A stretch of DNA of 64,000 bases from Saccharicrinis sp963677655 (GTDB lineage Bacteria; Bacteroidota; Bacteroidia; Bacteroidales; Marinilabiliaceae). The notes under the pieces were generated by a model that had not been told where the DNA came from, searched no databases, and worked only from the letters and a program-made list of their open reading frames with translations. The stretch lies in NCBI GenBank assembly GCA_963677655.1, contig OY782088.1. One strand, given 5' to 3'. Of the stretch, positions 9,635 to 19,434 are shown piece after piece (position 1 is the stretch's first letter; each line of letters begins with the position of its first letter). The position numbers were made by a program, and so were the translations under genes.

Positions 9635-12600
9635 CTAATTATTATCAATAAACTGCTCTATATAAGCAGATGGAGAAGTATTAAAAAATTTCTTAAACAC
9701 CCTTCCAAAATACTTTGGATCATTGAATCCAACCATAAAAGCAACTTCAGATACTTTATGTTTTCTGCTTTTTAGTAAAACCATCGCTTTCTTTAATCGG
9801 TACATATTAACATATTCGGTAGGAGAAACATTAGTCAGTGCCTTTAATTTTTTATATAGCAAGCTTCTGCTTACAAACATCTTCGAAGAAAACTCTTCAA
9901 TATCAAAATCAGGATTTGTATAATTATCAGAAATGACCTGATTTAACTTATTCATAAACTCATCATCTAAAGAATTTGTTTTAACATCATCTGGTTCCTT
10001 ATCTGGTTCTATTTGCTTATAAATTTTATATAACTTCTTACGATTTTCTATTAAACTATTGATCTTCGCCTGAAGAATACTAAAATTAAATGGCTTTGAT
10101 ATATAATCATCTGCTCCATATTCCAATCCCTCAACAAAATCTTCTTCCTGACCTTTAGCTGTTAGCAGTATTACAGGTAAATGACTCGTATGAATATTAT
10201 TCTTTAACTGCTTACACATATCCAGCCCATTTACTTTAGGCATCATAACATCACTAACAACTAAATCAAAATCCTTTTCTAACGCTAGCTTATAACCTTC
10301 TTCTCCATCATTAGCCGTTTCAATAGTATAATTTTCACTCAACGATTCGGCAAGAAATTCTCTTAAATCACTATTGTCATCAACAACTAATATTTGCGGT
10401 TTATTGTTCTTAACCTCTTCCTCTTTGATTAAAATTTCACTATCATTTTCTTTTGCTACCTGTAATAATTCAATACGTTCTTTTAATAATATTTGATCAG
10501 ATTTTTCACTTGTCTGAACTTCATGTTCCGGGAAGTCTGATTCTTCAATCGGTAAAATAACTTTAAACGAACTTCCTTTATTTTCTTCACTATCCAAACT
10601 AACAGAACCATTTAGCACTTCAATCATTTGTTTGGTCAATGCCAGTCCAATACCTGTTCCATAAGATGTTTTCCCTTGATTTGAAGTATCTCTAAAAAAT
10701 CGATCAAATACTTTCTCCTGATTTTCCTTCTTTATTCCGATTCCACTATCCTGAATATTAATCAATAATTGAGACTTGTTATTTTCACCTTTGATTTTTG
10801 AAACCCAAATAGAAACACTTCCTCCTTCATCAGTATATTTAATTGCATTTGATATCAGATTAAAGAGTATATTCTCAAGTTTACTTTTATCAAACCAAGT
10901 ATCTTCAAGACTAAAATCTACAGAAACATTAAATTTAATTTGTTTTGATTCTGCCAGTTCTCTAAACGATTCGGCTATTTCTGAAATAAAATCACCAACA
11001 TTACCATTCGTTAAGGTTACTTTTATTTTTCCTGCTTCGTACTTTCTAAAAGAAGTAATTTCATTAGTAAGCAATAATAATCGTTCTGCATTCCTTTTTA
11101 TATACTTTACCGCATTAATAACATTCTCTTTAGTGAATGAAAAATTTTCACTTAAAAGCCTTTCAATAGGAGATATAATAAGTGTTAATGGTGTTCTGAA
11201 CTCATGAGATATATTAGTAAAGAATTGCATCCTCATTTGATGAATTGATTCAATCTCTTTATTTAAATTAATCAACTGATCTCTTTGTGAAATAATTTCA
11301 CCATTTTGATGTTCTAGTTGAGTTTTTTGAATTTCCAGCTGAGCCTTTTGCTCTTCAATCTCCTCTTGTCTTGCTGCTAATTGTTTATTATTAGCTCGTA
11401 GGGTAACCGCATTTTTTTCTAATTGATCATTTTTCTCCTTGATTTCAAGAGTTCTTTTCTTAACAATTTGTTCTAACCTTTTCTTTTGTTGTGAAATTCT
11501 AAATGAGCGATACCTTATATATACAGATATTAATACAGCGAATACTATAATCAACAAAAACTGAAACCACTTCGTTTTCCAAATAGGAGGTTCAATTCGA
11601 ATAAGCACTTCTGTAGGGCTATCAATCCATTGTCCATCCAAATCGGTAGACTTAACTTTGAATAAATAATCACCTCCATTAAGATTCGTATATGAAGCAG
11701 TTCTTCTTTCAGCATCAACATAAACCCAATCTTTATCGACTCCCTCTAATAAATAGGCATATTTAATTTTTGAAGACAAGTAATATGGCAAAGCAGAAAA
11801 TTCAATACTAAAAACATTATCCTTAAAGGATAAATTAATGGTATCTATATCAAAAGCCGATTTTTTCAATGGTATTAATCCATGCAATTTATCACCTGCC
11901 AAAACATCTGAATTATAAACCTTTAACTTAGTAATATAAGTTTTTGATTCATATGGATAATTTTCTATACTATCAGGATGGAAGTAATTTAAACCGTTAA
12001 GCCCCCCAAAGAATAAGTAATCATTTTTTGCTTTAAAACCTGCCGACCAATAATACTGATCATTCCTAAGTCCATCTTTTCTAAAATAATTGATAAACTT
12101 CAAAGAATCTTGAATAAATTTTGAAAGCCCGTTCTCGGTAGTTATCCACAAATCATTATTCTTATCAGAGATTATTTTATAAACAACATTATTTGCCAGA
12201 CCATCTTTTTCTGTAAAATTTTCAAAAGTAAAAGTACCATTGGCGTTTGGAATAGCCTTTGCAATTCCTTTTCCATATGTTCCAACCCAGATATTGCCCT
12301 TGCTGTCTAAATCAATACATGAAGTATAATTATTTGGTAAAGTTCCTAACTCATTTGATTCTTTAAACACAATAATATCATATATACTTAAATCAATTTC
12401 TTTTCGGTAATTAATTAAATCAGATTTAAACCTATATAATCCATCTGTTGTACCAACCCATAAGTATCCTTCATTATCTTCTTTTATACTACCAACCTGC
12501 CAGGCTAAATCTTTGGTTCTACATGTTAATTCAATAGGAATAAAAATATCCCTTTGAGGATTATAAATTGCTAAACCTCCTCTTGTTCCAACAACTAAAG

Positions 12601-14002
12601 TTCCATTATTACATTCATATATACATGCAACATTTTCGTTTGGCAGGCCTTTATCATCAAGATAGTTAACAAACTTCTTATCATTTTCGTTTATTAAGCG
12701 CTGAACTCCCATACCCCAAGTTCCAATCCATAAGTTCCCATTATCATTCTCCAAAATTGATGTTACAAAATTGCTTTGTATTGAATTCACATCATTGAGT
12801 TCTGTTTTATAACTGACAACTTTATTTTTCCTTTCATCATATTGTATAAGACCTTCACCTGCTGTTCCTATCCACAATTTATGATTATTGAAATATATGG
12901 AGTTAATAATATTATGATTAAAGTTCTTAAACCTATTCTCATCAGGTAAAGCATTAAATTTCTTTGTGAAAGTATAAAAATGAACTAACCCTGTTTTTTC
13001 AGTTCCAACCCATACATTACCAATTTCATCTGTATAAATAGAGCTTATAAAAACATCATGATCCTTATTTAATGTTGAAGGAAACAATTCTACCTCCTGG
13101 AAATTATCCTTTTTATCATCATAAATACACAAACCACCTAAAGTACCAACGATAACCTCACCTTGAGCACTTTTACCAAAACAGGTTACATCCATATGAG
13201 GTATTGATGTTGGATCTCCTGGATCATATATATAGTTTCTGACTGTACTTGTTTCTTTATTTACTACGTATATTCCATTTGATGTTCCTGCCCAAATTTC
13301 ATTACCCCTATCAAAAAGTGCTTGAATATTTATATTATTAAAAACACTATCATCTGTAATAATTTTATCAAAATTATTTGCTGCTTTATTATAAAGGTAT
13401 ATTCCTTTACTTGTTCCAATATAAACAACCTCATCATTACCTATTTCAACAAATGAAGGTTGTAGAGTCAGATTATCTTTAAAATAATGGTTCCTGATCC
13501 TTATCTTTGTAATTTTATCACTATTACTCAACTCAAATACACCTTTGCTTTGAGAAACAATCCAAACCGAATTATCAGTTATTGCCAGGTGGGAAATTTT
13601 TGAGTTAAATAACTCTTTTACATTTTGATCAAATATAACTTCGAACTGATTTGTTAACGTATTGAATATTTGTATCCCTTTTGGTGTATTTATCCACAGC
13701 AAGTGATTTTTCCCTGATTTAACATCTAAAATTCTATCATCTTTTAATGTTCCTGATTCTTTAGAGGTTGTATAATAAACAAAATCATATCCATCATACC
13801 TACATAATCCATTATCCGTTCCAAACCACATAAATCCATAAAAATCCTTCTCAATACATTGTACTGTATTTTGAGGTAAACCGTTAGAAACTGTTATATA
13901 TTCTAATGTAGCAGGGCTAAAATTCATAGCAGATACACGCGCTGCAGCTATTAATAACAGAAATAATAAACGAAAAATAGATCTAATATATTTTGGCAAC
14001 AT
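9635..14002 (-). CDS. Hybrid two-component system sensor/regulator (HTCS)
   Basis: This 1455-residue protein joins all elements of a two-component system. After a signal peptide come about 700 residues of two-component-regulator propeller repeats (recurring LWIGT and NVWVGT motifs), then a Y_Y_Y domain (about 730-800), a membrane helix (about 809-830), a coiled coil and a histidine kinase (ISHEFRTPLT, His near 933). HATPase boxes and a receiver domain (DLVVSDVMMPK, phospho-acceptor near 1250) follow, and an AraC-type DNA-binding domain fills about the last 110 residues. It senses an oligosaccharide in the periplasm and activates PUL transcription. Its position between two GH43 loci with matching promoter blocks suggests it controls both; the ligand is presumably an arabino-oligosaccharide. 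Confidence 0.95.
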   Translation of the reverse strand: MLPKYIRSIFRLLFLLLIAAARVSAMNFSPATLEYITVSNGLPQNTVQCIEKDFYGFMWFGTDNGLCRYDGYDFVYYTTSKESGTLKDDRILDVKSGKNHLLWINTPKGIQIFNTLTNQFEVIFDQNVKELFNSKISHLAITDNSVWIVSQSKGVFELSNSDKITKIRIRNHYFKDNLTLQPSFVEIGNDEVVYIGTSKGIYLYNKAANNFDKIITDDSVFNNINIQALFDRGNEIWAGTSNGIYVVNKETSTVRNYIYDPGDPTSIPHMDVTCFGKSAQGEVIVGTLGGLCIYDDKKDNFQEVELFPSTLNKDHDVFISSIYTDEIGNVWVGTEKTGLVHFYTFTKKFNALPDENRFKNFNHNIINSIYFNNHKLWIGTAGEGLIQYDERKNKVVSYKTELNDVNSIQSNFVTSILENDNGNLWIGTWGMGVQRLINENDKKFVNYLDDKGLPNENVACIYECNNGTLVVGTRGGLAIYNPQRDIFIPIELTCRTKDLAWQVGSIKEDNEGYLWVGTTDGLYRFKSDLINYRKEIDLSIYDIIVFKESNELGTLPNNYTSCIDLDSKGNIWVGTYGKGIAKAIPNANGTFTFENFTEKDGLANNVVYKIISDKNNDLWITTENGLSKFIQDSLKFINYFRKDGLRNDQYYWSAGFKAKNDYLFFGGLNGLNYFHPDSIENYPYESKTYITKLKVYNSDVLAGDKLHGLIPLKKSAFDIDTINLSFKDNVFSIEFSALPYYLSSKIKYAYLLEGVDKDWVYVDAERRTASYTNLNGGDYLFKVKSTDLDGQWIDSPTEVLIRIEPPIWKTKWFQFLLIIVFAVLISVYIRYRSFRISQQKKRLEQIVKKRTLEIKEKNDQLEKNAVTLRANNKQLAARQEEIEEQKAQLEIQKTQLEHQNGEIISQRDQLINLNKEIESIHQMRMQFFTNISHEFRTPLTLIISPIERLLSENFSFTKENVINAVKYIKRNAERLLLLTNEITSFRKYEAGKIKVTLTNGNVGDFISEIAESFRELAESKQIKFNVSVDFSLEDTWFDKSKLENILFNLISNAIKYTDEGGSVSIWVSKIKGENNKSQLLINIQDSGIGIKKENQEKVFDRFFRDTSNQGKTSYGTGIGLALTKQMIEVLNGSVSLDSEENKGSSFKVILPIEESDFPEHEVQTSEKSDQILLKERIELLQVAKENDSEILIKEEEVKNNKPQILVVDDNSDLREFLAESLSENYTIETANDGEEGYKLALEKDFDLVVSDVMMPKVNGLDMCKQLKNNIHTSHLPVILLTAKGQEEDFVEGLEYGADDYISKPFNFSILQAKINSLIENRKKLYKIYKQIEPDKEPDDVKTNSLDDEFMNKLNQVISDNYTNPDFDIEEFSSKMFVSRSLLYKKLKALTNVSPTEYVNMYRLKKAMVLLKSRKHKVSEVAFMVGFNDPKYFGRVFKKFFNTSPSAYIEQFIDNN

Positions 14003-14214
14003 ATTATTGTAGATATATTAATTAGGGTTCATTTTAAACATTAAAGAGAATTATTAATCAAATTAAACTATATCTCCTTAGGTAATTAATTTAATGATAA
14101 TAAAAATATACAAAACATAATTAAAATAAACATGCAAAAAGGCAGTTGAAATAGTAAATTCTTTAACCCATCTAGATATCATATGATTTGTGCATTCTTA
14201 TTTTTATAATAAAA

Positions 14215-14240
14215 GAAGGGCGACCATTTGGCCACCCTTC
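14215..14240 (-). terminator. Orphan left-facing terminator
   Basis: As minus-strand RNA, GAAGGGUGGCC pairs with GGUCGCCCUUC (two G-U pairs, four-base loop) and runs into UUUUAUUAU. Read on the plus strand the wobble pairs become A-C mismatches and there is no T run, so the hairpin is built for minus-strand transcripts. No recognised gene lies just upstream on that strand. Confidence 0.6.
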
Positions 14241-14567
14241 CTAAACCTATACTATAAATTATAACCCCTACTTTATTTACCAATTGAATTTATTTAAACA
14301 GAAAACATCCTTTATAAATAACAATTCAAGTAAATAAATAACTGGAAAACAATATCGTACTCTTTCTGAAGAATTAGGCGGACTAAAATCTACAATATAG
14401 AGGACTTTAGAATACAAATTATCTCTACATCCCGGAACTGGTCTGACATACACAAAAAAACACTGTATAATTAAAAAGTCCGCAACTCCCATTTAGTGCT
14501 ACTTCCCATCAATTTACTATCTGATTAAGTAGTAGAAAAATGATTCTCAATTCATTAATAAACATTA

Positions 14568-14623
14568 ATCCGCTAAATAAAAATTTAAGTGCCCATAAAT
14601 TCTATAAAGGCACAATAAATTTG
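14568..14623 (+). promoter_or_regulatory. Putative regulated promoter of the second arabinan PUL
   Basis: TAAATTTG (14616-14623) matches the -7 consensus and is followed by TTTAACATT. CCCATAAAT (14592-14600) and ATCCGCT (14568-14574) lie upstream. GTGCC (14589-14593) and GGCAC (14609-14613) form an inverted repeat where a -33 box would be. The set mirrors the first PUL promoter (ATCCACT 190, CCCATAAAT 216, TACATTTG 238, then ATTAACATT). The transcription start would be about 45 nt before the SusC ATG. Confidence 0.55.
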
Positions 14624-14676
14624 TTTAACATTATTTCACATGCTTTAATTGTTATTAATTATTAAATATCTAGTTT

Positions 14677-17600
14677 ATGAACAAAAGACTCATCAATTTA
14701 TTAATGGTCGTGTTACTATCATTAATACCTATATATGGTATGGCTCAACATACTATATCAGGTAGTGTAACAGATTCAAATGACGGTAGTCCAATTCCTG
14801 GAGTAAACGTGATTGAAGAAGGAACTACTAATGGTACAATTACAGATCTTGACGGTAATTATAATTTAACTGTTTCTGATGCAAATGCAAGTTTAATATT
14901 CTCATTTATTGGTTACTCATCACAAGTTATTGCAATTGAAGGAAAACCTTCTATTAATGTGTCACTAACAGCAGATGTTTTTGGTTTAGATGAAGTTGTT
15001 GCAATTGGCTACGGTACTCAAAAGAAATCTGATTTAACAGGTTCTATTTCTATTGTGGATACTGAGGAAATGGCAAAAACAGCAACAAATGATGTTGGTA
15101 AAGCTTTACAAGGTAAAGTTTCGGGTATTTCAATTCAAGGATCGGGAGATCCGGGATCTGCTCCTAAAATTAAAATTCGTGGTATCACTTCATTTACAAA
15201 CAATGATCCTCTTTATGTAATTGACGGAGTTTTTGCTCCGGCAAATGATGTTCCTACAGAAGCTATTGAATCTATTCAAGTATTAAAAGATGCTTCTGCT
15301 GCTGCTATTTATGGATCAAGAGCTGCAAATGGTGTAATTATTATTACAACAAAACGTGGTAAAAAAGGATCTATGGATGTTTCTTACAGCGGATATTATG
15401 GCATCCAGGATATTACAAAAAAGTTAGATGTTACAAATCGTGAACAATATCAAATGTTGGTAAATGAAGCAACTACAAACGCAATGGCATATGATCAATA
15501 CGCAGATGATCTATATATATATCCTGCAAATGATCCAACCAACTCTAATTATGTTGATGATGTAGATACAGACTGGCAAGATGAACTATTTAAAACAGGA
15601 TATATTAATAATCATACACTTTCCCTTAGCGGAGGTAATGATGTATCTAATTTCAGTGTTAACTTAAACTACTATGACCAGTCTGGAACTGTAGAAGGTA
15701 ATGGCCCAGACTATACTAGATATGGCATTGTTGTTAATTCTGACCATAAATTAGGAAAACTAAAAGTAGGAGAATCCATACATTATACCTATGCAGATAA
15801 ATCATTAATGACCTTTTTACATGACGGTACGATGTTATCATATACCGCTTCTGCAATACCTACATTACCAGTAATTGATCCATTAACAGGTGAATATTCT
15901 GCAGCTAGTGCTGATTTACATGGAGCCTATTCAGCAAATGTTGTTGGTATGAACAATACACTTGAGAGTACAACTAACAGATACCGTTTCATTGGTAATG
16001 TTTATGGAGAATATGAAATTATTCCAGACTTAAAATACAAACTAAGTTTAAGTTATGAACGTACCGACTGGAAAGACTTTCACTTTGAACCTACTTACGA
16101 GTTAGGCTGGTTTGCCGGATTCAGAAATTCGGTAGCTAAAATGGACGATAACAGAGGTTACAACTATACCACTACTCTTGAACAAACCTTATCTTATAAC
16201 AAAACATTTGATAAATTATCAGTAAACGCATTGTTAGGACAAAGTGCTCTTAATAATCTACAATCAAGAATCTATGGCCATGCAGAAGGTTTTTCTGAAC
16301 CTTATTTTAAACAATTAAGCAACGGTGAATCAAGAACAAGTTCAACTGATGAATACCAATCAAGATTAACATCATACTTTGGTAGACTTATTTTAGGATA
16401 TGACAATAAATACATGGTTACAGGTACTATTCGTCGTGATGGTTCATCAAGATTTAGTCCTAAAAACAAATGGGGTAACTTCCCTTCTGTAGCTGTTGCA
16501 TGGAAAGCACATAACGAATCTTTCATACAAACAATAGACTTTATCAGTCAGTTAAAGTTACGTCTTAGCTATGGTATACTAGGAAATCAAAACATTGGAG
16601 ATTATCGCTATCAAGGTTATATCAACCCTTATGCTAGTTATGTATTAAACGGAAATCTTGTTCCGGGAGCTGCACAATTTATCCCTGCATCTACAGACAT
16701 TAAATGGGAGCAATCAAAAACAACTAATGTTGGTCTTGACCTTGGATTTCTTGGTAATAAAATCCTTTTAACAGCAGAATACTATGTAAAACAAGTTGAT
16801 GACTTATTAGGAACAATTCCTACACCAACTCATTTAGGATGGTATGAATGGGAATCTCCTGTTAGAAACGCTTTATCAGTTAAAAACCAAGGGGTTGAAT
16901 TAAATTTAACTTATCGAAAAGCTGAAGGTGATTTCCACTATAGTGTAAATGCTAATATTTCTACCCTTAAAAACGAAGTACTTTCATTAGGAGAAGGTAT
17001 CAATCCTATTGATGGTAACTGGAGTCGCACAGATGTTGGTTCGGAAGTTGGTGAATTATATGGCTATGTTGTAGAAAAAGTATTCCAAAGCAAATCTGAA
17101 GTTGAGGCATTAAATGCAAATGCGCCTGATGGATATTACCAAGAACTATTGACAGATGCTGGTGATTTTAAATTTAAAGATCTTAATGGTGATGGAGAAA
17201 TAACTGAAGCAGGAGATAGAAAGTATATAGGTAGTGCCATTCCAAACTTATATTATGGATTCAATTTCTCTGCTGATTACAAAAACTTTGATTTTACACT
17301 TTCTACACAAGGTTCTAGCGGAAACATGGTTGTAAATAGCATTGGTAACGGACTTCGTGCCGGATCAGGACTTGAAAACATGAGCACTGATTTATTAGAT
17401 AGATGGACCCCTACACAGACAAACACAGGAAGACCACGCATTATTAGAGATGACCCAAATAATAATGGTAGAGCATCTGATTATTGGCTTGAAAAAGGAG
17501 ATTACCTTAAATTTTCAAATATTGAGATAGGTTATACTCTTCCTCAATCGGCATTAGATGTAATACATCTTTCTTCTGTTCGTGTTTACGCATCTCTTCA

Positions 17601-17772
17601 AAATGCATTAACAATTACAAACTACTCTGGTTATGATCCTGAATTTGATAACGACGGCTTATTTGACAGAGCAACAGATAATGGTGTAGAAGCGAATAAA
17701 GCATTTACTGATTTCGCAGGAGGTTTACCAACCCCAAGAACATTTCTATTTGGAGTTAAAGTAAGATTTTAA
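14677..17772 (+). CDS. SusC-like TonB-dependent outer-membrane transporter (PUL 2)
   Basis: This 1031-residue SusC homologue has a signal peptide (cleavage after YGMAQ), a carboxypeptidase-D regulatory-like domain (HTISGSVTDSNDGSPIPGVN), a plug (VVAIGYGTQKKSDLTGS, LYVIDGVF, KDASAAAIYGSRAANGVI) and a barrel ending in VKVRF. There is no STN domain. The plug is close in wording to the PUL 1 SusC, so the two may be paralogues with related ligands. The SusD partner starts 22 bp downstream. Confidence 0.95.
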   Translation: MNKRLINLLMVVLLSLIPIYGMAQHTISGSVTDSNDGSPIPGVNVIEEGTTNGTITDLDGNYNLTVSDANASLIFSFIGYSSQVIAIEGKPSINVSLTADVFGLDEVVAIGYGTQKKSDLTGSISIVDTEEMAKTATNDVGKALQGKVSGISIQGSGDPGSAPKIKIRGITSFTNNDPLYVIDGVFAPANDVPTEAIESIQVLKDASAAAIYGSRAANGVIIITTKRGKKGSMDVSYSGYYGIQDITKKLDVTNREQYQMLVNEATTNAMAYDQYADDLYIYPANDPTNSNYVDDVDTDWQDELFKTGYINNHTLSLSGGNDVSNFSVNLNYYDQSGTVEGNGPDYTRYGIVVNSDHKLGKLKVGESIHYTYADKSLMTFLHDGTMLSYTASAIPTLPVIDPLTGEYSAASADLHGAYSANVVGMNNTLESTTNRYRFIGNVYGEYEIIPDLKYKLSLSYERTDWKDFHFEPTYELGWFAGFRNSVAKMDDNRGYNYTTTLEQTLSYNKTFDKLSVNALLGQSALNNLQSRIYGHAEGFSEPYFKQLSNGESRTSSTDEYQSRLTSYFGRLILGYDNKYMVTGTIRRDGSSRFSPKNKWGNFPSVAVAWKAHNESFIQTIDFISQLKLRLSYGILGNQNIGDYRYQGYINPYASYVLNGNLVPGAAQFIPASTDIKWEQSKTTNVGLDLGFLGNKILLTAEYYVKQVDDLLGTIPTPTHLGWYEWESPVRNALSVKNQGVELNLTYRKAEGDFHYSVNANISTLKNEVLSLGEGINPIDGNWSRTDVGSEVGELYGYVVEKVFQSKSEVEALNANAPDGYYQELLTDAGDFKFKDLNGDGEITEAGDRKYIGSAIPNLYYGFNFSADYKNFDFTLSTQGSSGNMVVNSIGNGLRAGSGLENMSTDLLDRWTPTQTNTGRPRIIRDDPNNNGRASDYWLEKGDYLKFSNIEIGYTLPQSALDVIHLSSVRVYASLQNALTITNYSGYDPEFDNDGLFDRATDNGVEANKAFTDFAGGLPTPRTFLFGVKVRF

Positions 17773-17794
17773 TTAAAAAATAAACAGCTTTTAT

Positions 17795-19327
17795 ATGAAA
17801 CTAAAATATATTATAATTCCTATATTAATCTTATTAGTAGGATGTAAAGAAGAATGGTTGGAGTTAAGTAACCCCAACTTGCAAACGACAGAAACTTTCT
17901 GGAAAACAGAAAGTGATGTCAAGGCTGGTGTAAGTGCGGCATATATGGGATTACTATACGATGGTACCTGGATGCGTTTTGTTCCTTTTGCATTAAATCT
18001 TAAAGGAGATGACATACAAAGTTTCAGTCCATGGCCCGTATTAAGTCTTACAGGTAAATTTAGTATTGCAGCCGATCCAATTATGGCTCAATGGCCTTGG
18101 ACTTCATTTTATGGAGTAATCAATAGAGCAAATCAGGTTTTGGAAAATATTGATAATGTAGATTTTGAATCGCAAGCAACATACAATCAATATAAAGGAG
18201 AAGCCTTATTCTTAAGAGCTTTCGCATATTATTACCTGGTGTCTTTTTATGAAAATGTTCCTTTAGTAATGAGAACTTATCAGGATGACAGTGATTTGTA
18301 TCCATCTCAGGCAACTCCGGAGGAAGCATGGGCAACTATAATTGCAGATTTTTCTGAAGCAGCTGAATTGCTACCTGAAACATATGACGACCTAAACCTT
18401 GGTCGAGCAACTAAAGGTGCTGCATTAGCATTTGTTGGTAAATCATACCTAATGAATCATGATTACACTAATGCATCATCAAACCTAAAACAAGTAATTG
18501 ATTTGGGAATTTATGACTTAGTAGATAATTACGCTGATAACTTTACAACTTCAAACGAAAACAATATTGAATCTGTATTTGAAATCCAACTTGACAGAAA
18601 TGTTGGAGGAACTGTTCTTGGTTGGGTAAGTGAACCAGGTTCGGATTGGTCTAAAACAACAGCGCATGCAATTACGTTTGCTCCAACACCATTTGGTTTT
18701 GGCGATGCTGCAGCAACACAATGGATATATGATGAATATATGATTGAAAAAGATATTGATGGAGAAGTGGATAGTCGCGCGGCAATTAGTATGAGTTATG
18801 ACCATGCAGATTGTACAATGTATGGAACTCCATTCCGTGAGGCTTTTGACGAAACAAGATGGAGTAGCGTATTCATCAGAAAATACACCAATGCATTCTC
18901 TTCTGAAAGAGCAGATGAAACAGATTGGCGTTCTGATATCAATGAAAGAGTTATGCGTTATGCTGAAGTTTTAATGATGTATGCTGAATGTCAATATGAA
19001 CTTGGAAATCCTGCTGTAGCTGCTGATTACATTCAAATGGTTCGTGACAGATCTAATTTACCTGATATAACTGATGAAATTACAGCTATGGGCAAAGAAG
19101 ATTTTTACTCTCAGCTATCTCATGATAAAGTATTAGAATTTGCTTTTGAAGGAATTCGTTTCGAAGATTTAGTTCGTTGGGGATGGTTATATGACTCAGA
19201 AAGACTAAATGAACTTAAAGAACATGATTCTGAATTCTCAGGATACATTCAAGGTCGTGAATATTTCCCTATTCCTCCTGGTGAACTGGATAAAAATCCA
19301 AACTACGAACAAAACACTGGTTGGTAG
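17795..19327 (+). CDS. SusD/RagB-like surface lipoprotein (PUL 2)
   Basis: A lipoprotein of 510 residues with lipobox LLVGC (Cys17) followed by EEWLELSNPNLQTTETFW, the usual SusD opening. Conserved helices include ALFLRAFAYYYLVSFYENVP and the RYAEVLMMYAECQYE region, and the C-terminus reads GREYFPIPPGELDKNPNYEQN, the classic SusD ending. It is about 100 residues shorter than the PUL 1 SusD. It acts with the preceding SusC in surface capture of oligosaccharides. A terminator hairpin follows at once. Confidence 0.95.
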   Translation: MKLKYIIIPILILLVGCKEEWLELSNPNLQTTETFWKTESDVKAGVSAAYMGLLYDGTWMRFVPFALNLKGDDIQSFSPWPVLSLTGKFSIAADPIMAQWPWTSFYGVINRANQVLENIDNVDFESQATYNQYKGEALFLRAFAYYYLVSFYENVPLVMRTYQDDSDLYPSQATPEEAWATIIADFSEAAELLPETYDDLNLGRATKGAALAFVGKSYLMNHDYTNASSNLKQVIDLGIYDLVDNYADNFTTSNENNIESVFEIQLDRNVGGTVLGWVSEPGSDWSKTTAHAITFAPTPFGFGDAAATQWIYDEYMIEKDIDGEVDSRAAISMSYDHADCTMYGTPFREAFDETRWSSVFIRKYTNAFSSERADETDWRSDINERVMRYAEVLMMYAECQYELGNPAVAADYIQMVRDRSNLPDITDEITAMGKEDFYSQLSHDKVLEFAFEGIRFEDLVRWGWLYDSERLNELKEHDSEFSGYIQGREYFPIPPGELDKNPNYEQNTGW

Positions 19328-19351
19328 TATTTAGTTATAAAAAATACATTA

Positions 19352-19391
19352 AAAAGGTAAGTACAATAACCTGTGCTTACCTTTTATTTTT
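19352..19391 (+). terminator. Terminator hairpin after SusD (PUL 2)
   Basis: AAAAGGTAAG (19352-19361) pairs perfectly with CTTACCTTTT (19376-19385), followed by ATTTTTTAT. As in PUL 1, it lies between SusD and a GH43 gene on the same strand. Confidence 0.85.
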
Positions 19392-19434
19392 TATAAATTA
19401 CTATGTTTTATATGAATGTTAAAAAACGATACTC

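Larger units (their letters stand above)
14003..14676. other. Divergent intergenic region between HTCS and second PUL
   Basis: This 674-bp stretch contains the candidate promoter of the second SusC gene at its right end (14568-14623) and a left-facing terminator at 14215-14240. A 71-codon minus-strand frame (14277-14492) lies between them; it has no recognisable domain and is not called as a gene. No convincing promoter for the HTCS gene was found; such regulators are often expressed weakly and constitutively. Confidence 0.5.

Noticed and set aside
10776..11207. 143-codon plus-strand frame opposite the histidine kinase domain
   Set aside because: Antisense shadow of a strongly conserved coding region; no independent evidence.
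14277..14492. 71-codon minus-strand frame between the HTCS and the second SusC gene
   Set aside because: Composition is that of translated AT-rich DNA (many Phe, Leu, Cys), with no domain and no promoter found. The terminator beyond its end is reported separately.
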